A stretch of DNA of 64,000 bases, taken from Przewalskia tangutica (taxonomy: Eukaryota; Streptophyta; Magnoliopsida; Solanales; Solanaceae). The stretch lies in contig CM056731.1 of NCBI GenBank assembly GCA_029844215.1, positions 81,426,992 through 81,490,991 on the forward strand, read 5' to 3'. Positions 22,563 through 33,552 of the stretch are shown here, one piece after another (the stretch's first letter is position 1; each line of letters starts with the position of its first letter). Under the pieces are notes generated by a model, which saw only the letters and a program-made list of their open reading frames with translations, searched no databases and was not told the DNA's origin. A program made the translations under genes and the position numbers.

Positions 22563-23399
22563 TCAAAATATACCTGTAACCCCGTGCGATGTTGCCTCCT
22601 GATCCTGCCCAGTAGTCACGTCAGTTATGCGGTTCGAAGGACCGCCAGAACTATAAACTCCACCCGGACCTCTACCACGGTTGGCTGACATCTGAACACC
22701 CTGCCTTGGGGGACGCACAGCTGTGGAAGAAAGGGAACCAACTACCGGCCTCATAGGCTGAGTCACCTTACCGGTGCTCTTTCTAAAAGGACATACCCTC
22801 CGAATATGGCCCGGACGGCCATAATAAAAACAAACACCTGTGCCATAATGGAATTTTCCCGAATGACGCTTACCACAATGGAAACACTGAGGAATAGGTG
22901 GCCTCGACCGAGAAAATCCTCTGCTCCTCTGAGAACCTCGACCTCTGAAGCTCGGACCGGCTCCTAAATACCTTGTGGGGTCTAATATCCTACCTGTGAA
23001 CTGTGAGGGTATGTACTGGGTAGGCTGGGACGAATATCTCACTCGCTGTTGAGGCTGCTCGTCCAAAAACTCACCGGGATAACCAACCGGTCTAGCCCTC
23101 TTACGCAGATCTCCGCGTTGGCCCTCTACCCTCTGTACACATGCATGCTTGGCCGAATAACCTCCTGATGAAATCGTAGCACCGCTATCTTGTTCAATAA
23201 CATAACCGCTTCCTCATGACCTATAGTCTTCTCTGGCGAAACCGGAGGCTCTGTGCGAGGTCTCAAAACTGGCAGAAGAACTTCGCCTGCGGAACAACAT
23301 CCAGTATACCACAGGCATAAGCCCTATCAACTCTCTGAGTCGACTAGTAGCTCCTGCTACTCCTTTGCCTCTTCAGGCGTTTGTTGCCCTCGGAGGCAT
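22563..23399 (-). pseudogene. gag: Shortened gag of A2 (zinc knuckles)
   Basis: Likely start ATG at 23399 (MPP-). The N-terminal part is frameshifted. The last 167 codons (22563-23066) are open and match the A gag. In the knuckles CFHCGKRHSGKF has lost its last Cys, and CFYYGRPGHIRRVC has Tyr for the second Cys. As in A, no capsid-like core lies between the N-terminal basic stretch and the knuckles. The stop is TGA (complement of 22563-22565). Confidence 0.75.
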
Positions 23400-24244
23400 A
23401 AGCGTAACACAAAATACGTCAGAGAGGAATTATCTTACTAACACAGCTCTATGGCGCGATCTCAGAGTGAGAAGAATAAAAACCAACTCCTAAATGTCCT
23501 GTAGCCTCCTGTTTATGGGTGTGGCGCGCAACACACCGAAAATCAAGCTCTACTAGACACGATGCGTAGACATTAGGGATCGCTCACGATACCACTCTAT
23601 CACGCCCGAACCCGGGGCCGTGATGGTGCCCTACAGGCACCTTCTACCTAACAACTAAGTAAGCTGCGGAAATTAAATAACACCTCATTTTTTTAAAACC
23701 AATAAATGCGTGCAAAGCCGACACGGCTGCCATATAATATACCCAAAAGACACTACACTGTACACGAGTCCAATCCCACATATGAATACAAACCTCTAAG
23801 AGTTTACAGAAACATGATGGGACAAGGCCCCGCCGTACCCATAACCGTACAAAAGCCTGTACTGAAGGAACTATACCAAAAGATAAACTCCCGAACAGAA
23901 GGAGCTATCCAAAAACTACGGCGGTCCTACACTGCAGATCACAAGCTGCATTACCTAAACTGCGGCATGAACCACGGCCCGAAGGAGGTCGATGCGAAGA
24001 ATGTACCAAGTATGTGAGCGATGAAATGCGTAATGAAATCATAACGATCTAAAGAAAGCGAGAGGCGTGTATGATAGCCAACCTACGATTACAATACATA
24101 AGCGATTATATCAAGTCGGGACGCGTGCCTCAAAGTCACTACTCGAATATAACTATGGGTCTCACGCCCATAATATCAACCATGCGTGGAATCCTTTCTC
24201 ACCGCCGATCCATGATATAATATAACACCAATAAGCATATCGGA

Positions 24245-24660
24245 GTATCCTCGTGGTCGCATGCCCCGGAATCCCACATCGTATAAGCATGACCATGGGG
24301 TATACAAACAACCGAATCAAACCGCTCGGTCACGTGCCGGAATCCCACATCGTATAAGATGTCGAAGTATCCTCGTGGTCGCATGCCGGCATCCCACATC
24401 GTATAAGCATGACCATAGGGTATCCTCGCGATCGCATGCCGGCATCCCACATCGTATAAGCATGATGTAGGGTAACACAAACAACCGGAATCTAACCCGA
24501 CTCACGGTCACGTGCCGGAATCCCATCGTATAAGCATGTCCAAGGAGTATCCCTCGTGGTCGCATGCCCCGGAATCCCACATCGTATAAGCATGACCATA
24601 GGGTATCCCTCGCGGTCGCATGCCCCGGCATCCCACATCGTATAAGCATGACCGTAGGAT
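24245..24660. repeat. ~55-60-bp tandem array in the A2 LTR (~7 units)
   Basis: Units of ATCCCACATCGTATAAGCAT followed by GACCATAGGGTATCC and a TCGTGGTCGCATGCC stretch. Element A has one copy of this unit (8210-8270) at the same place, so the array grew in A2 or its lineage. Confidence 0.88.
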
Positions 24661-24799
24661 AACACAAATAATGGAAGCATACCCGTGGAATCCGCTCACC
24701 GATGCGTCGCCCAAGTAAACTTCTGACAAGGCGATGACCCTCCAACCGAGAGTCGCGGCAACGTAATAAAACATAATACTTGTACTCAAATGCTATCAC

Positions 24800-25090
24800 C
24801 AGCACACATTGGCAATTCTCAACTAAACAAGCCAAAGTACTTATCAAGGCACACATAGAATAATTCTCAATTAAACAAGCCAAAGTACTTATCAAGGCAT
24901 ACATAGAATAATTCTCAATTAAACAAGCCAAAGTACTTATCAAGGCATACATAGAATAATTCTCAATTAAACAAGCCAAAGTACTTATCAAGTCATACAT
25001 AGAATAATTCTCAATTAAACAAGCCAAAGTACTTTTCAAGGCATACATAGAATAATTCTCAATTAACCAAGCCAAAGTACTACGTACATA
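24800..25090. repeat. 48-bp minisatellite in the A2 LTR (~6 units)
   Basis: Inverted copies of the A minisatellite. Here the unit is 48 bp, a multiple of three, so a long frame of 16-residue repeats is open by chance on the minus strand. Confidence 0.88.
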
Positions 25091-26881
25091 CATTCTTTTC
25101 AAAAGACTCATTTTAATGTAAAACCCCCAGATACTAACACCCGTAGTCAAGGTGTGTCTATTTTTCAAAGTAAGTTACTACACTTTTAGAAAACTCATTT
25201 CAAAGCTTGAAATCAAGTAACTTCAAATCTTCACAATCTAGGCAACTTATGCCCAATAATCAAAATAAACAACTTTCTTAATCTTCCATAAAGTCGTTAT
25301 AACTAACTTCCCATAAAGCCGTTATAACCCTTTATGGTTTTAGACATATTCATTCATTTTTATAACCAAGAGACTTATACTTAAAACCAAGTATCACATA
25401 CTTATAAATCAGGTTCTTAACTTTCCAAAATACTTCAAGTCTCTTAATATTTAGAAAACAAGTTTCTTCTACTTTTAAACCTCAAGTAACTCACACCTTT
25501 AAAACAAGTTACTTCTCTTAAATGATGTCATTTCTCCTCTTTTAAAACAATTAAGTAAATCACTCCTTTGACTCCCCTAAAGTCATTAAAACGACCATTA
25601 GGTTTTGGAACTAAGGGACTAGCCAAAAGGTTTGGAAACCACTTCCCTTTCAAGACTCTATGTACTTTAAGTAAAATACTTTCACTTTTAAGAATCCAAA
25701 CTTCACTAAGGAAATGGATCATACAACTTACAATTTAACATCAAAGTACAATCAAGGGAGTACATAGAACGAATTCTATTTTAGGCAAACCAAATACAAC
25801 CAAGGAATGGATCATTTAAGGAGTAGGACATACTTTCTTTATCTTAAGGAATCATGCTAGAAGAGGAGATAGTTCACATACCTTTCGCTAAATCCACAAG
25901 CTGCGAATACGCTGCGTAGAAGTGTCAACCTATAATGGTCACAACAAGACTATCAACTTCTAGTCTCTAACGTAGAATAATACTAAGTGTACGGTCTCTA
26001 ATTCTACGGAAAATTGGGCAGCACTTCCTTTGTTTCTACTCACTTTGCCACCTTTTTCAAGGCCGAATACAATAACTAACACGCCACATTTAAGGCTAAA
26101 AACAACAACCAAACAAAGGGGATTACACGCCTTACAATACGTGTAAAATTCCGCCCCACAATTCATACGAAGTAGTTTAATGTTCACTAGCCATTCTCGG
26201 CCAATCTTACATAACCAACAATTCAAAGTCTTTTCCAATCCTTTTCTAATTCCAAGTTCTAAGGTCTAACATGTTATATAGCCATAAACAACTTCAACAA
26301 CTACAATTTCCTTCTTTATACAACATGCGACGACTTAAACTAATATTCAACTTGAATTGTAATCTTAAGGCTAAACGTGCTAGTTTTCGGATTAGGGTTC
26401 CAATAGTCAATACACTTATCAAACTTCATACTATATAACTCATGCTTGCTAATAACCATAGCTACAACAATAAGTAAACCTTAATTGCTAAAACGACAAG
26501 ATTATACCTTTACAAGCCCTTAAAATTTCCAAGATTCAAAGTCGCGCCTTAGCAATTCTTAGCTCCTTTCCTTAGGTTCCAATCCGCTCCAAGAACTCCT
26601 TAGAAGCCTATGAAGAACCCATCTTCAAGTTCCAACTTCAAAGTTGAAGAACTCCTTAAGTTTCCGCCTTGCGACTAATACGAAAACGTCGTCTTTCCGC
26701 AATCTTTCTATTGAGATAACCTTATAATACTCTTAGGAACCTTGGGTTTAAGTCTTGTGAATAATGGATCAAAACTACAAATTTTTGTCTTCCTAAATGG
26801 CCTGGCCAGAGCAACATAGTGGGCAAGAAATGTTGTGAAATTTTTTCTAAGTCTTCAAGACCTTGTCTTGCTACTAGTATG

Positions 26882-27082
26882 TATTTATAACACATTGGAT
26901 GGCTTAGACTTAAACAAATGGGTGGCTAGGATGAAGATCACATGGATCAAGCCCATGTGGCAAGTTGACTTGGTCAATTATATCAAGCTTGCAAGACTTA
27001 TCTTCCAAGATGGTCAATGACCATTTTACCCTCACTAATTTCGACCAAGACCAAGTGTGGGGGTGCCACGTGTCGCCCTCTC
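26882..27082 (-). promoter_or_regulatory. U3 promoter of A2
   Basis: Palindrome GGGTGCCACGTGTCGCCC (within 27059-27082, CACGTG core) and TATAAATA (complement of 26882-26889). Confidence 0.6.
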
Positions 27083-27373
27083 ATTCGTCCATAAAATTCC
27101 GTAACCCTCGTGGGCCCCACAAAAATGTAAAATTCCTCGGGTGGGCCTTACGTGACCAAATCCGTAAAAAAATAAATTTCCATAAGGTTAAGAGTTCCAT
27201 ACTCTTCAAATAATGCACTTTGAGAATCCAATTCTCAACAACGAATATTTTTCCTTTCCGACGTTCGGAAGATTTTCCGTCGGAAAAACAATTCTTCCTT
27301 TCGTACCAATTTCCAAATCTTGATTCCTTACGTACATTCTTTTATACATGTCCTGGACTTACGGGGTGTAACA

Positions 27374-27824
27374 AGTACACATGAACACCAGGTCCTACCT
27401 GTGTCATAAGAACCGTACGGGGCAAGTACGAAGGCATAGCTACCAGAACCAACTTGCATATCCACTGACCGGGGCAAGTACGAAAGCCAACTACCAGATA
27501 CCTACCATACCAACAACACTATATAACTGTATCACGAAGCTGACACGGGGCAAGTACGAAGGCCAACTACCAGATACCACCTGCGCGCGTAGGGCGACGG
27601 GGCAAGTACGAAGACCAACTACCAGATACCAAGCCGTAATCACGAGACTTCACCACAAAACTGAACGGGGCAAGTACGAAGGCTAACTACCAGATACCTC
27701 CTGCGTCATGCCAATGACGGGGGCAAGTACGATAACCAACTACCAGATACCAAGCCGTATCAGTAAACCTCATGGAGGGCTAGTCCATGGAACAACAATC
27801 CTAATGGAACCATACTCGGTGACC
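27374..27824 (-). repeat. M 3' LTR, piece 2 (tandem-repeat slot)
   Basis: Matches the M 5' LTR at 45259-45690. It holds about six units of roughly 60 bp with GGGGCAAGTACGAAGGC and AACTACCAGATACC. It ends where N inserts. Confidence 0.87.
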
Positions 27825-30800
27825 TGTTATACCGTATTTCGGTAGTATGCGTGGGGCGCACGTAGAAAATTTGAAACTTGTACTAAGGCTTGGCCGAATT
27901 AATTTTGTTCACAACACCCGTTTAGAGTCGTTTTTAGACCAAAACTTTTCACAGCTTTAGTAGGGGAATTTACGGCGATGTCATTTTTAAATTTTTCGGA
28001 TTTTTCCGAGGCGAACGTGTTGGGCCAACAAGAGGCGCCACTTGGCACCCTCCATTGGCGGACGTGAGAGCTCGGTTTGGACGAAATGGAGAGGTGTAGT
28101 TGGTAGGATATTTTGTGTGTTAGTTGGTCAAGGACACATGGGTGAATCTTGGCCCTACACTTGCCTTGCACTTGGCAAGATCTTGGCCATTGGTTGGCCT
28201 TCACTTGACCTATAAATACACCTTCCCTTTGAAGACTTCTTCATCCAAAAAAATCTCTAAGTCTTGAGAGCTCCCTCTCTCCATTTCGTGAGGCCCCTTG
28301 GCGAGAGTTCTCCCCTACAGTGGGGTAGGTAGAGGGTAGCCACCCCTCCTTAGGGTGCTAGCCGTGGGTACCCACAGCCTAGTTGTTTTCGTATAATACC
28401 CCCTCTTGGTAGAAATACTCTCAAAGTATTGTTATAATGCCCAAATTACCTTAGCCAGTATACCTTGTAGTATTCTAAGGTTATACTTATACGAAAAGCC
28501 CAGAAATACTATTATACTTCCCTTCAGTCACAAAACCGAAACCCTAAGTAAATCTTCACCCGTAGTTGGAGTAGTAAGTAGAAGTTGGTTAGAACTTCTA
28601 AGGGTTGTTTGGAGGCGGTCGGAGCCTTGAGTAGGAGCTAAACCTTGCTCGGGATCGACATTTAAACTCGGATAATTTTGGGCTTATCGAGGTAAATATC
28701 TTGTCCTCTATTGTAATTGGAAATTACATGTTGTATGATTATATAGTTGAAGTATACTATATATAGAACTGAACGTAGTTATCGGCAATGTCTTTTGACT
28801 TAAGCCTGAATTATAAGAAACCTTTTCGAAAGAAGAGTACTGAACTGTATTTACATAGGACTGTATTACAGTAGACTTGTGTAGTAGTACCGTGGAGTAT
28901 AATTGTACCCGTTAGGGTTAGCCGTATAACCCCGGTTGGCTTGGTGGCGGCCTCGATAGAGGAGAGATTTCTGTTGTTGCGGGAGAGTCTTTCGAATTTT
29001 GGTAGAATGTTCTACGATGAGATCTAAATGTTAATGCGCGTGGCCTTATAGGTTGAAGTACTACGTGTGGCGCGATCTACTTGGCAAGGGTAGCCGATGG
29101 TTGGAAGTACTTGGGCGTTTTGCTATTAGTCGATACTCGTCGCGAGGTATGTGAACCTCTTCCTATCTCTTCTAGCATGATATGTGTGAACTATGTAGTG
29201 CGGTGAGCGCATGTGCTAAACGTATTTGATTGGTTTAAAACATAAAGTGTTATAACGGCTTTATGGGAAGTTGGTTATAATGACTTTATGTTGGTAAGAA
29301 AATACTTGTGGTCTTTAAAAGGTAACTGATTTGAACTATAACTGGCTTGTTATGTGTTAATAAAGAACTTGAAGTATTTCAAAAGATTTTTGAATCATTT
29401 TGAAAGAAGAAGTAATACTTGGTTTTTGAAAAACTTAAGAGTTATACTAGCTTTATGGGAAGTTAGGTATAACGGCTTAAGAATGTTTCTTGATTTGGAA
29501 ATCGAGAATGTGTATCGACAAACCAACTGCAGCGTTAATAAAGGAAAATGTATTGAATAATGATGTATCGTATTAAAACCGTAGAAACCTCCATCTGCAT
29601 AGAAACTAAGATGAGACAAAATGATATTACATTTTCTAGATCATGGTCATTGTAATAAGAATGTTGTAAACAAGAATAACCTACTCTCCCGTGAGACATA
29701 TATTACTCAATTGTTCTAAAAAGGAATCAAGTGATTAAGTTTGGGAACTATGAAACCATTTGAAAATGAGAAGCTTGAGTAATTGAAACTAGGCAAACGG
29801 AACTTAGGAAAAGAATGTTGTTACTTGATTTTACAAAGGTAAGTGTTTTGGTTTATTTAAAAAAGATCACTATTTTATACTACGGGTATTGTGTGACTTA
29901 TGTGAAAGCACGGATCTTTTAAAAGATTTAATGTATGTGATACTTTGAGTTGTGTGAAACTTGCCTATGCTTGTTATTGATGTCACATGCATGTCTACAC
30001 CGTCACGATATTCAGGGGCATGCGGCCGTGCGGCGGGTTGATTACCCGATATATGGTTATTTGCAACATGGGCGTGTCTACCGTCACGAAGATTCGGGGC
30101 ATGTGGCTGCGGCGGGGTTGACCACCCGATATATTGTTATTGAGGTTACATGGGCATGTCTACCGTCACAGATTCCGGGGCATGTGGCCGTGCGGCGCTT
30201 ATTGTGTGTTGCATCGTGGGCCGGTCTACACCGCTGCAGTATTGCGGGGGCATGTGGCCATGATGCGAACATGATGGGGGTGGTGGGCGTGAGACCCATA
30301 GTTATAGTTGAGTGATGACTTGAGGGCGTGAGTCACGACTTGATATATTTGCTTGTTGTGTGAGCGTAGTTTTGTTATCATACATGTCTCTGCTTTATAT
30401 AGACTGCTATGATTTCATTTACGATATTTTCGATTTCACATACTAAATTTGTTATCTTGACCTCGCCTTCGGGCTGCGTTCATCCGCGAGTAAAGGTACA
30501 CGATCGTTGATCCTAGCTCTCAAGTCACGATTTGGCGTTTGGGAAGCTCCGTTTCTCGGAGGCTTATCGGTGGTATAGTCTCCGTCGTAGTAAGTGTTTA
30601 CATTCGGGGTTTGGCGGGGCCCCGTCCATTGTTGTCATATCATTCTTAGAGGTGCAGAATCTGTTGTGGCGGGGTTTGTAAAAGGATTAAACTGCTCATG
30701 TTGAAAAAGTTGTTATTTACATATACTTAGAAAGGCAAGTTTTTCTCAGTTATTGTTTCATATTTCATAATATGTCTTGTATCGTTTATGTTCGTGATTA

Positions 30801-30864
30801 CTCGATGTTGTATCACTAGGGTGCGGGGTAAGGCACGATCCACGGGCGAGAATCGGTCGTGACA
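27825..30864 (+). repeat. 5' LTR of N
   Basis: Starts TGTTATACCGTATTTCGG and ends CGGTCGTGACA. Promoter at 28032-28218, dyad at 29241-29290, tandem slot at about 29980-30260. It differs from the 3' LTR mainly at CAG/CTG/CCG and homopolymer positions. Confidence 0.9.
28032..28218 (+). promoter_or_regulatory. U3 promoter of the N 5' LTR
   Basis: Palindrome GGCGCCACTTGGCACC (E-box CACTTG) and TATAAATA at 28211-28218. The 3' LTR has both at 33764-33785 and 33944-33951. Confidence 0.6.
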
Positions 30865-30868
30865 AAAG

Positions 30869-30880
30869 TGGTATCGAGCG
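30869..30880 (+). other. Primer-binding site of N (altered)
   Basis: TGGTATCGAGCG replaces TGGTATCAGAGC, the same CAG-type change as in element A. Confidence 0.65.
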
Positions 30881-31062
30881 ATTAATCCTCGGAAAGTGTC
30901 TCAGACCGTATCGATGAAGTCTTGATTATCGGTGTGTTGTGCACCACCAATAATCGTGAGGCTATAGGATATTTAGGATTGGTTTCTATTCTTCTCACTC
31001 GAGATCGTGCCTTAGAGGCGTGTTGTAAGTTTGACCCTCGACGAAATTCTTTCCTTATCGTT

Positions 31063-31850
31063 ATGCCTCGCGTAGGCAACCCGCCTGGGAGGGCAAGCGG
31101 CCGAGGAGGCTGCGAGTAGAGTTCAGAGGGTTGCGAGGGCATGCCCAATCATTACCTAGGGTAATGCTTCATTCGGGGATTTCTGCGACGTCGCTAGCTT
31201 AAGTGAGTTAAGCCACGGCGGCGGTTCCTCTGCGGCCATGATATTTGAACGCCGGTTCCACGGCCAGGAGCGGTGAATATATATTGCAAAGAGGCAACCA
31301 CATTACTAGCTATGGATTTGGCTACGGAGAGTATACCGATGTATCGCGAGTCTTGATGACTACCTAAGAAGGTTGTGCAAGAGTAATTCTTGATTAGGCT
31401 TGAGCATGGCACGTATGCGGGCTTATGCGCGGCGAGCCAAGCGTGAGATCGGCGGGTTAACGAAGGACAAGAGAGGGCGAGCGTGCGTCCTTTGGTAACT
31501 TTCGAGGCGAGTCACCTCGCGTGATTAGATTATGCACATCCACGGTCGCGAGTGGTCCTCCTCAGGGCTCAGGACGTTCGGGGTGTGCAGGAGTTGGTCA
31601 GAACTCCAGGGCTTCCGGTTCACAGTGTGACAGACGTCATTCCGGGGAATGTCGTCTTTTAGTTGGTACTTGTTGTACCTACGACCGTCCGGGTCTGATG
31701 TCGATGGGGTGTCCTTGTAGGAGGACTTAGCCTTCAGGATCGGTGGGTAGTTCGTCATCTTCCTTAGCTAAGAGCCCTACGTGGCAGGTTTGATTAGAAC
31801 GACTAAGGAGAGTGAAGCAGTAGATATAGATATATCTTTAACCCTCTGGA
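31063..31850 (+). pseudogene. gag: Internally deleted, decayed gag of N
   Basis: Start ATG at 31063 (MPR-). After the N-terminal segment (LLARD-like, near 31310) the text jumps to the equivalent of the M stretch DDYLAES...ARMQAYA (about 31350-31430), skipping the capsid-like core. Q has the same junction, so the deletion is older than both insertions. A decayed zinc stretch follows near 31615-31725: RRHSGEC is readable but the second knuckle has lost Cys and His. Several stops; not functional as read. Confidence 0.65.
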
Positions 31851-32249
31851 GTTTTGTTTAAGGTGAGTATACCTTAAGTGCTATGTTCTGATAGCAGTGT
31901 GTCAGTTGTGATTAGAAATCTTGGTTAGTTAACCGAGTAAGATTTTGGGGGATAGAGAAGGTGTGAGCCTTAGAGTTTTATACGTAGAGACCTTAGAGGT
32001 AAGGCCATCTCGAGTATAGACGTATTGTTTATGTTTGACCCTTATAGGAGTGCATAGTGCACGTGAGTTATGTTTGTGGGATTAGTCCCTGAGTAGTGTG
32101 GAATGAAAGAGGGTAGTTGAGCTAAGAAGACCGCTAGGTTTTCGTAACGTGATCAGTGAGATTGTTCCGGTTCGGGGAGCTAGTATGGTGCGCGTTGCCG
32201 GGTCGGGTTGAGGCCACGTTGCGGGTCAACCCGCGGCATGTTTGGTGGT

Positions 32250-33517
32250 GGGGTCAGTTTGTGGTGGTCCCGTCTTGTGGTAGGGTCACGAGGGTGTTAG
32301 GCCCGAGTTTAGTTAACCAACGTGCGAATGCGTGGATGCATTCGACGATGGTCGGGCGAAGGAAGTCGGCCGTCTTGTCTTAGCAAGACCGTTTACTCAG
32401 CGATGTTGATGTTATCGGAAAGGTTGTAAGGCTGCGGGGTGCCTACCTTCACCTTATGGCGAGATGGAGTCGAGTCTGCGGCTGTTTTGGTTTCTGGAAG
32501 TTTTACCAGCGGGGTTAAGAACTCGGTGAGTCTCGAATCGCGTGCCTCGGGCGGTGTGTGTATTTGAGAGGTAGTGGTAGGGATTGTTGTCTCCTATGGA
32601 GGAGTGTTTAAGCTACCATTTCGGTTTTGAATGTCGCCTTATGAAGCCTTGTAAGGCGGAAGTGTAAGTTCTTGGTCGATTGGTTCGATGTTGGCAAGGT
32701 TCGAGCAGTTAGTTGAGCTTGTTCCGGGTGTGGATAGTGAAAGCTTGTCTAGAAGAAGTTACGGCAGCTCGGAGAAATCGTGCGGATAATCGGCGGCGAC
32801 GCTTAGAGTTGAGTTGACGGTCGGTCTTCTTGAAGGTACCACCGGTTTGGGTGCGACGAGTTTTGGAAAACAGAGGAACTTAGCCCGAGTTACTTTGGGC
32901 CTTTGTGAGTTCATGTGAAGGATAGGCCAGGTTGCCTATATGTTAGCATTTGCCGTCCGACGTAGGAGGCAGTGCGTCCGGTCTTTCGTATTGTGATATT
33001 CGGGGAAGTATCGAAGATCCATCCAGAGTGTTCCCAGTTAATGATGACCCCGTTAGAGATAGTAACCCCGAGTTTTGGAAGCGGCGATGCTCGAGAATGT
33101 GGTAAGAGTTCGAGTGTACGACATCCTCAGGGATCGCAAGCAGCCCGGTACCATTTGTTGGGTCGTCGGAGAAAGGCTCGCGACAAAGTGACAAAAGTGG
33201 TACCATTTGTTGGGTCGCCGGAGAAGGTTAATGCCTCAGGCAAAATGACAAAGTGGTATCTACGACGAGTAAAGAGAGAAGCGAGCATGTATGGCGGGCA
33301 TAGATGTGATCATTTCTTTTGTAAAGAGAAGGTGCGAAGGAAGTATATTTTAGACCCCGGTGAGAAGTGTTTTGTGGTGATGGTTAGAGGTGTTTCCTCG
33401 TGGACTTTGATGTAAGTAGTTGCGCAGTTGTTTCTATGGCCAGGTGTGGCAGGATTGATTCTCGTAAGTATAGTAGTGAAGACTATACTGGCGCACGTTT
33501 GTTTTGAGGCTTGAAGG
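32250..33517 (+). other. Non-coding internal region of N, with a segment shared only with Q
   Basis: The conserved post-gag block (TGGTAGGGTCACGAGGGTGT, 32279-32298) is followed by about 0.8 kb (roughly 32400-33230) that I find in Q (about 59040-59810) but not in A, P or M. It has no sustained frame and I do not recognise its origin. The last part (33280-33420) is again shared with M. Confidence 0.55.
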
Positions 33518-33552
33518 AACATTCGGGACGAATGTTTCTAAGGAGGGGAGAA
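33518..33552 (+). other. Hairpin and polypurine tract of N
   Basis: AACATTCG-GGA-CGAATGTT (33518-33536), then AAGGAGGGGAGAA up to 33552. Confidence 0.85.

Larger units (their letters stand above)
22452..27373 (-). mobile_element. Truncated element A2 (same family as A), 5' half only
   Basis: 5' LTR (23597-27373), altered primer site and gag, then cut at 22452 where P inserted. The rest of the internal region and the 3' LTR are missing. Its 5' end inserted in the M 3' LTR before AGTAC (27374-27378). The matching left flank is gone. Confidence 0.87.
23597..27373 (-). repeat. 5' LTR of A2
   Basis: About 3.8 kb. It begins TGTTACACCCCGTAAGTCC on the minus strand at 27373 and ends near 23597 next to an altered primer site. 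It resembles A except in the tandem-repeat slot. Confidence 0.88.

Noticed and set aside
24317..25168. A 283-codon open frame on the minus strand with 16-residue repeats (LIENYSMYALISTLAC type)
   Set aside because: It is the 48-bp minisatellite of the A2 LTR read in frame. In the A LTRs the unit is 47 bp and the frame closes at once, so it is not maintained as a protein.
22452..27373. A2 as a complete element with its 3' LTR elsewhere in the window
   Set aside because: No second A-type LTR in minus orientation is present. The sequence left of 22452 is P and then M, so the 3' half is missing.
30869..30880. A different tRNA primer in N and A (TGGTATCGAGC)
   Set aside because: The same CAG-to-CG/CGA change recurs throughout these copies at non-primer positions, so a corrupted initiator tRNA-Met site is the simpler reading.
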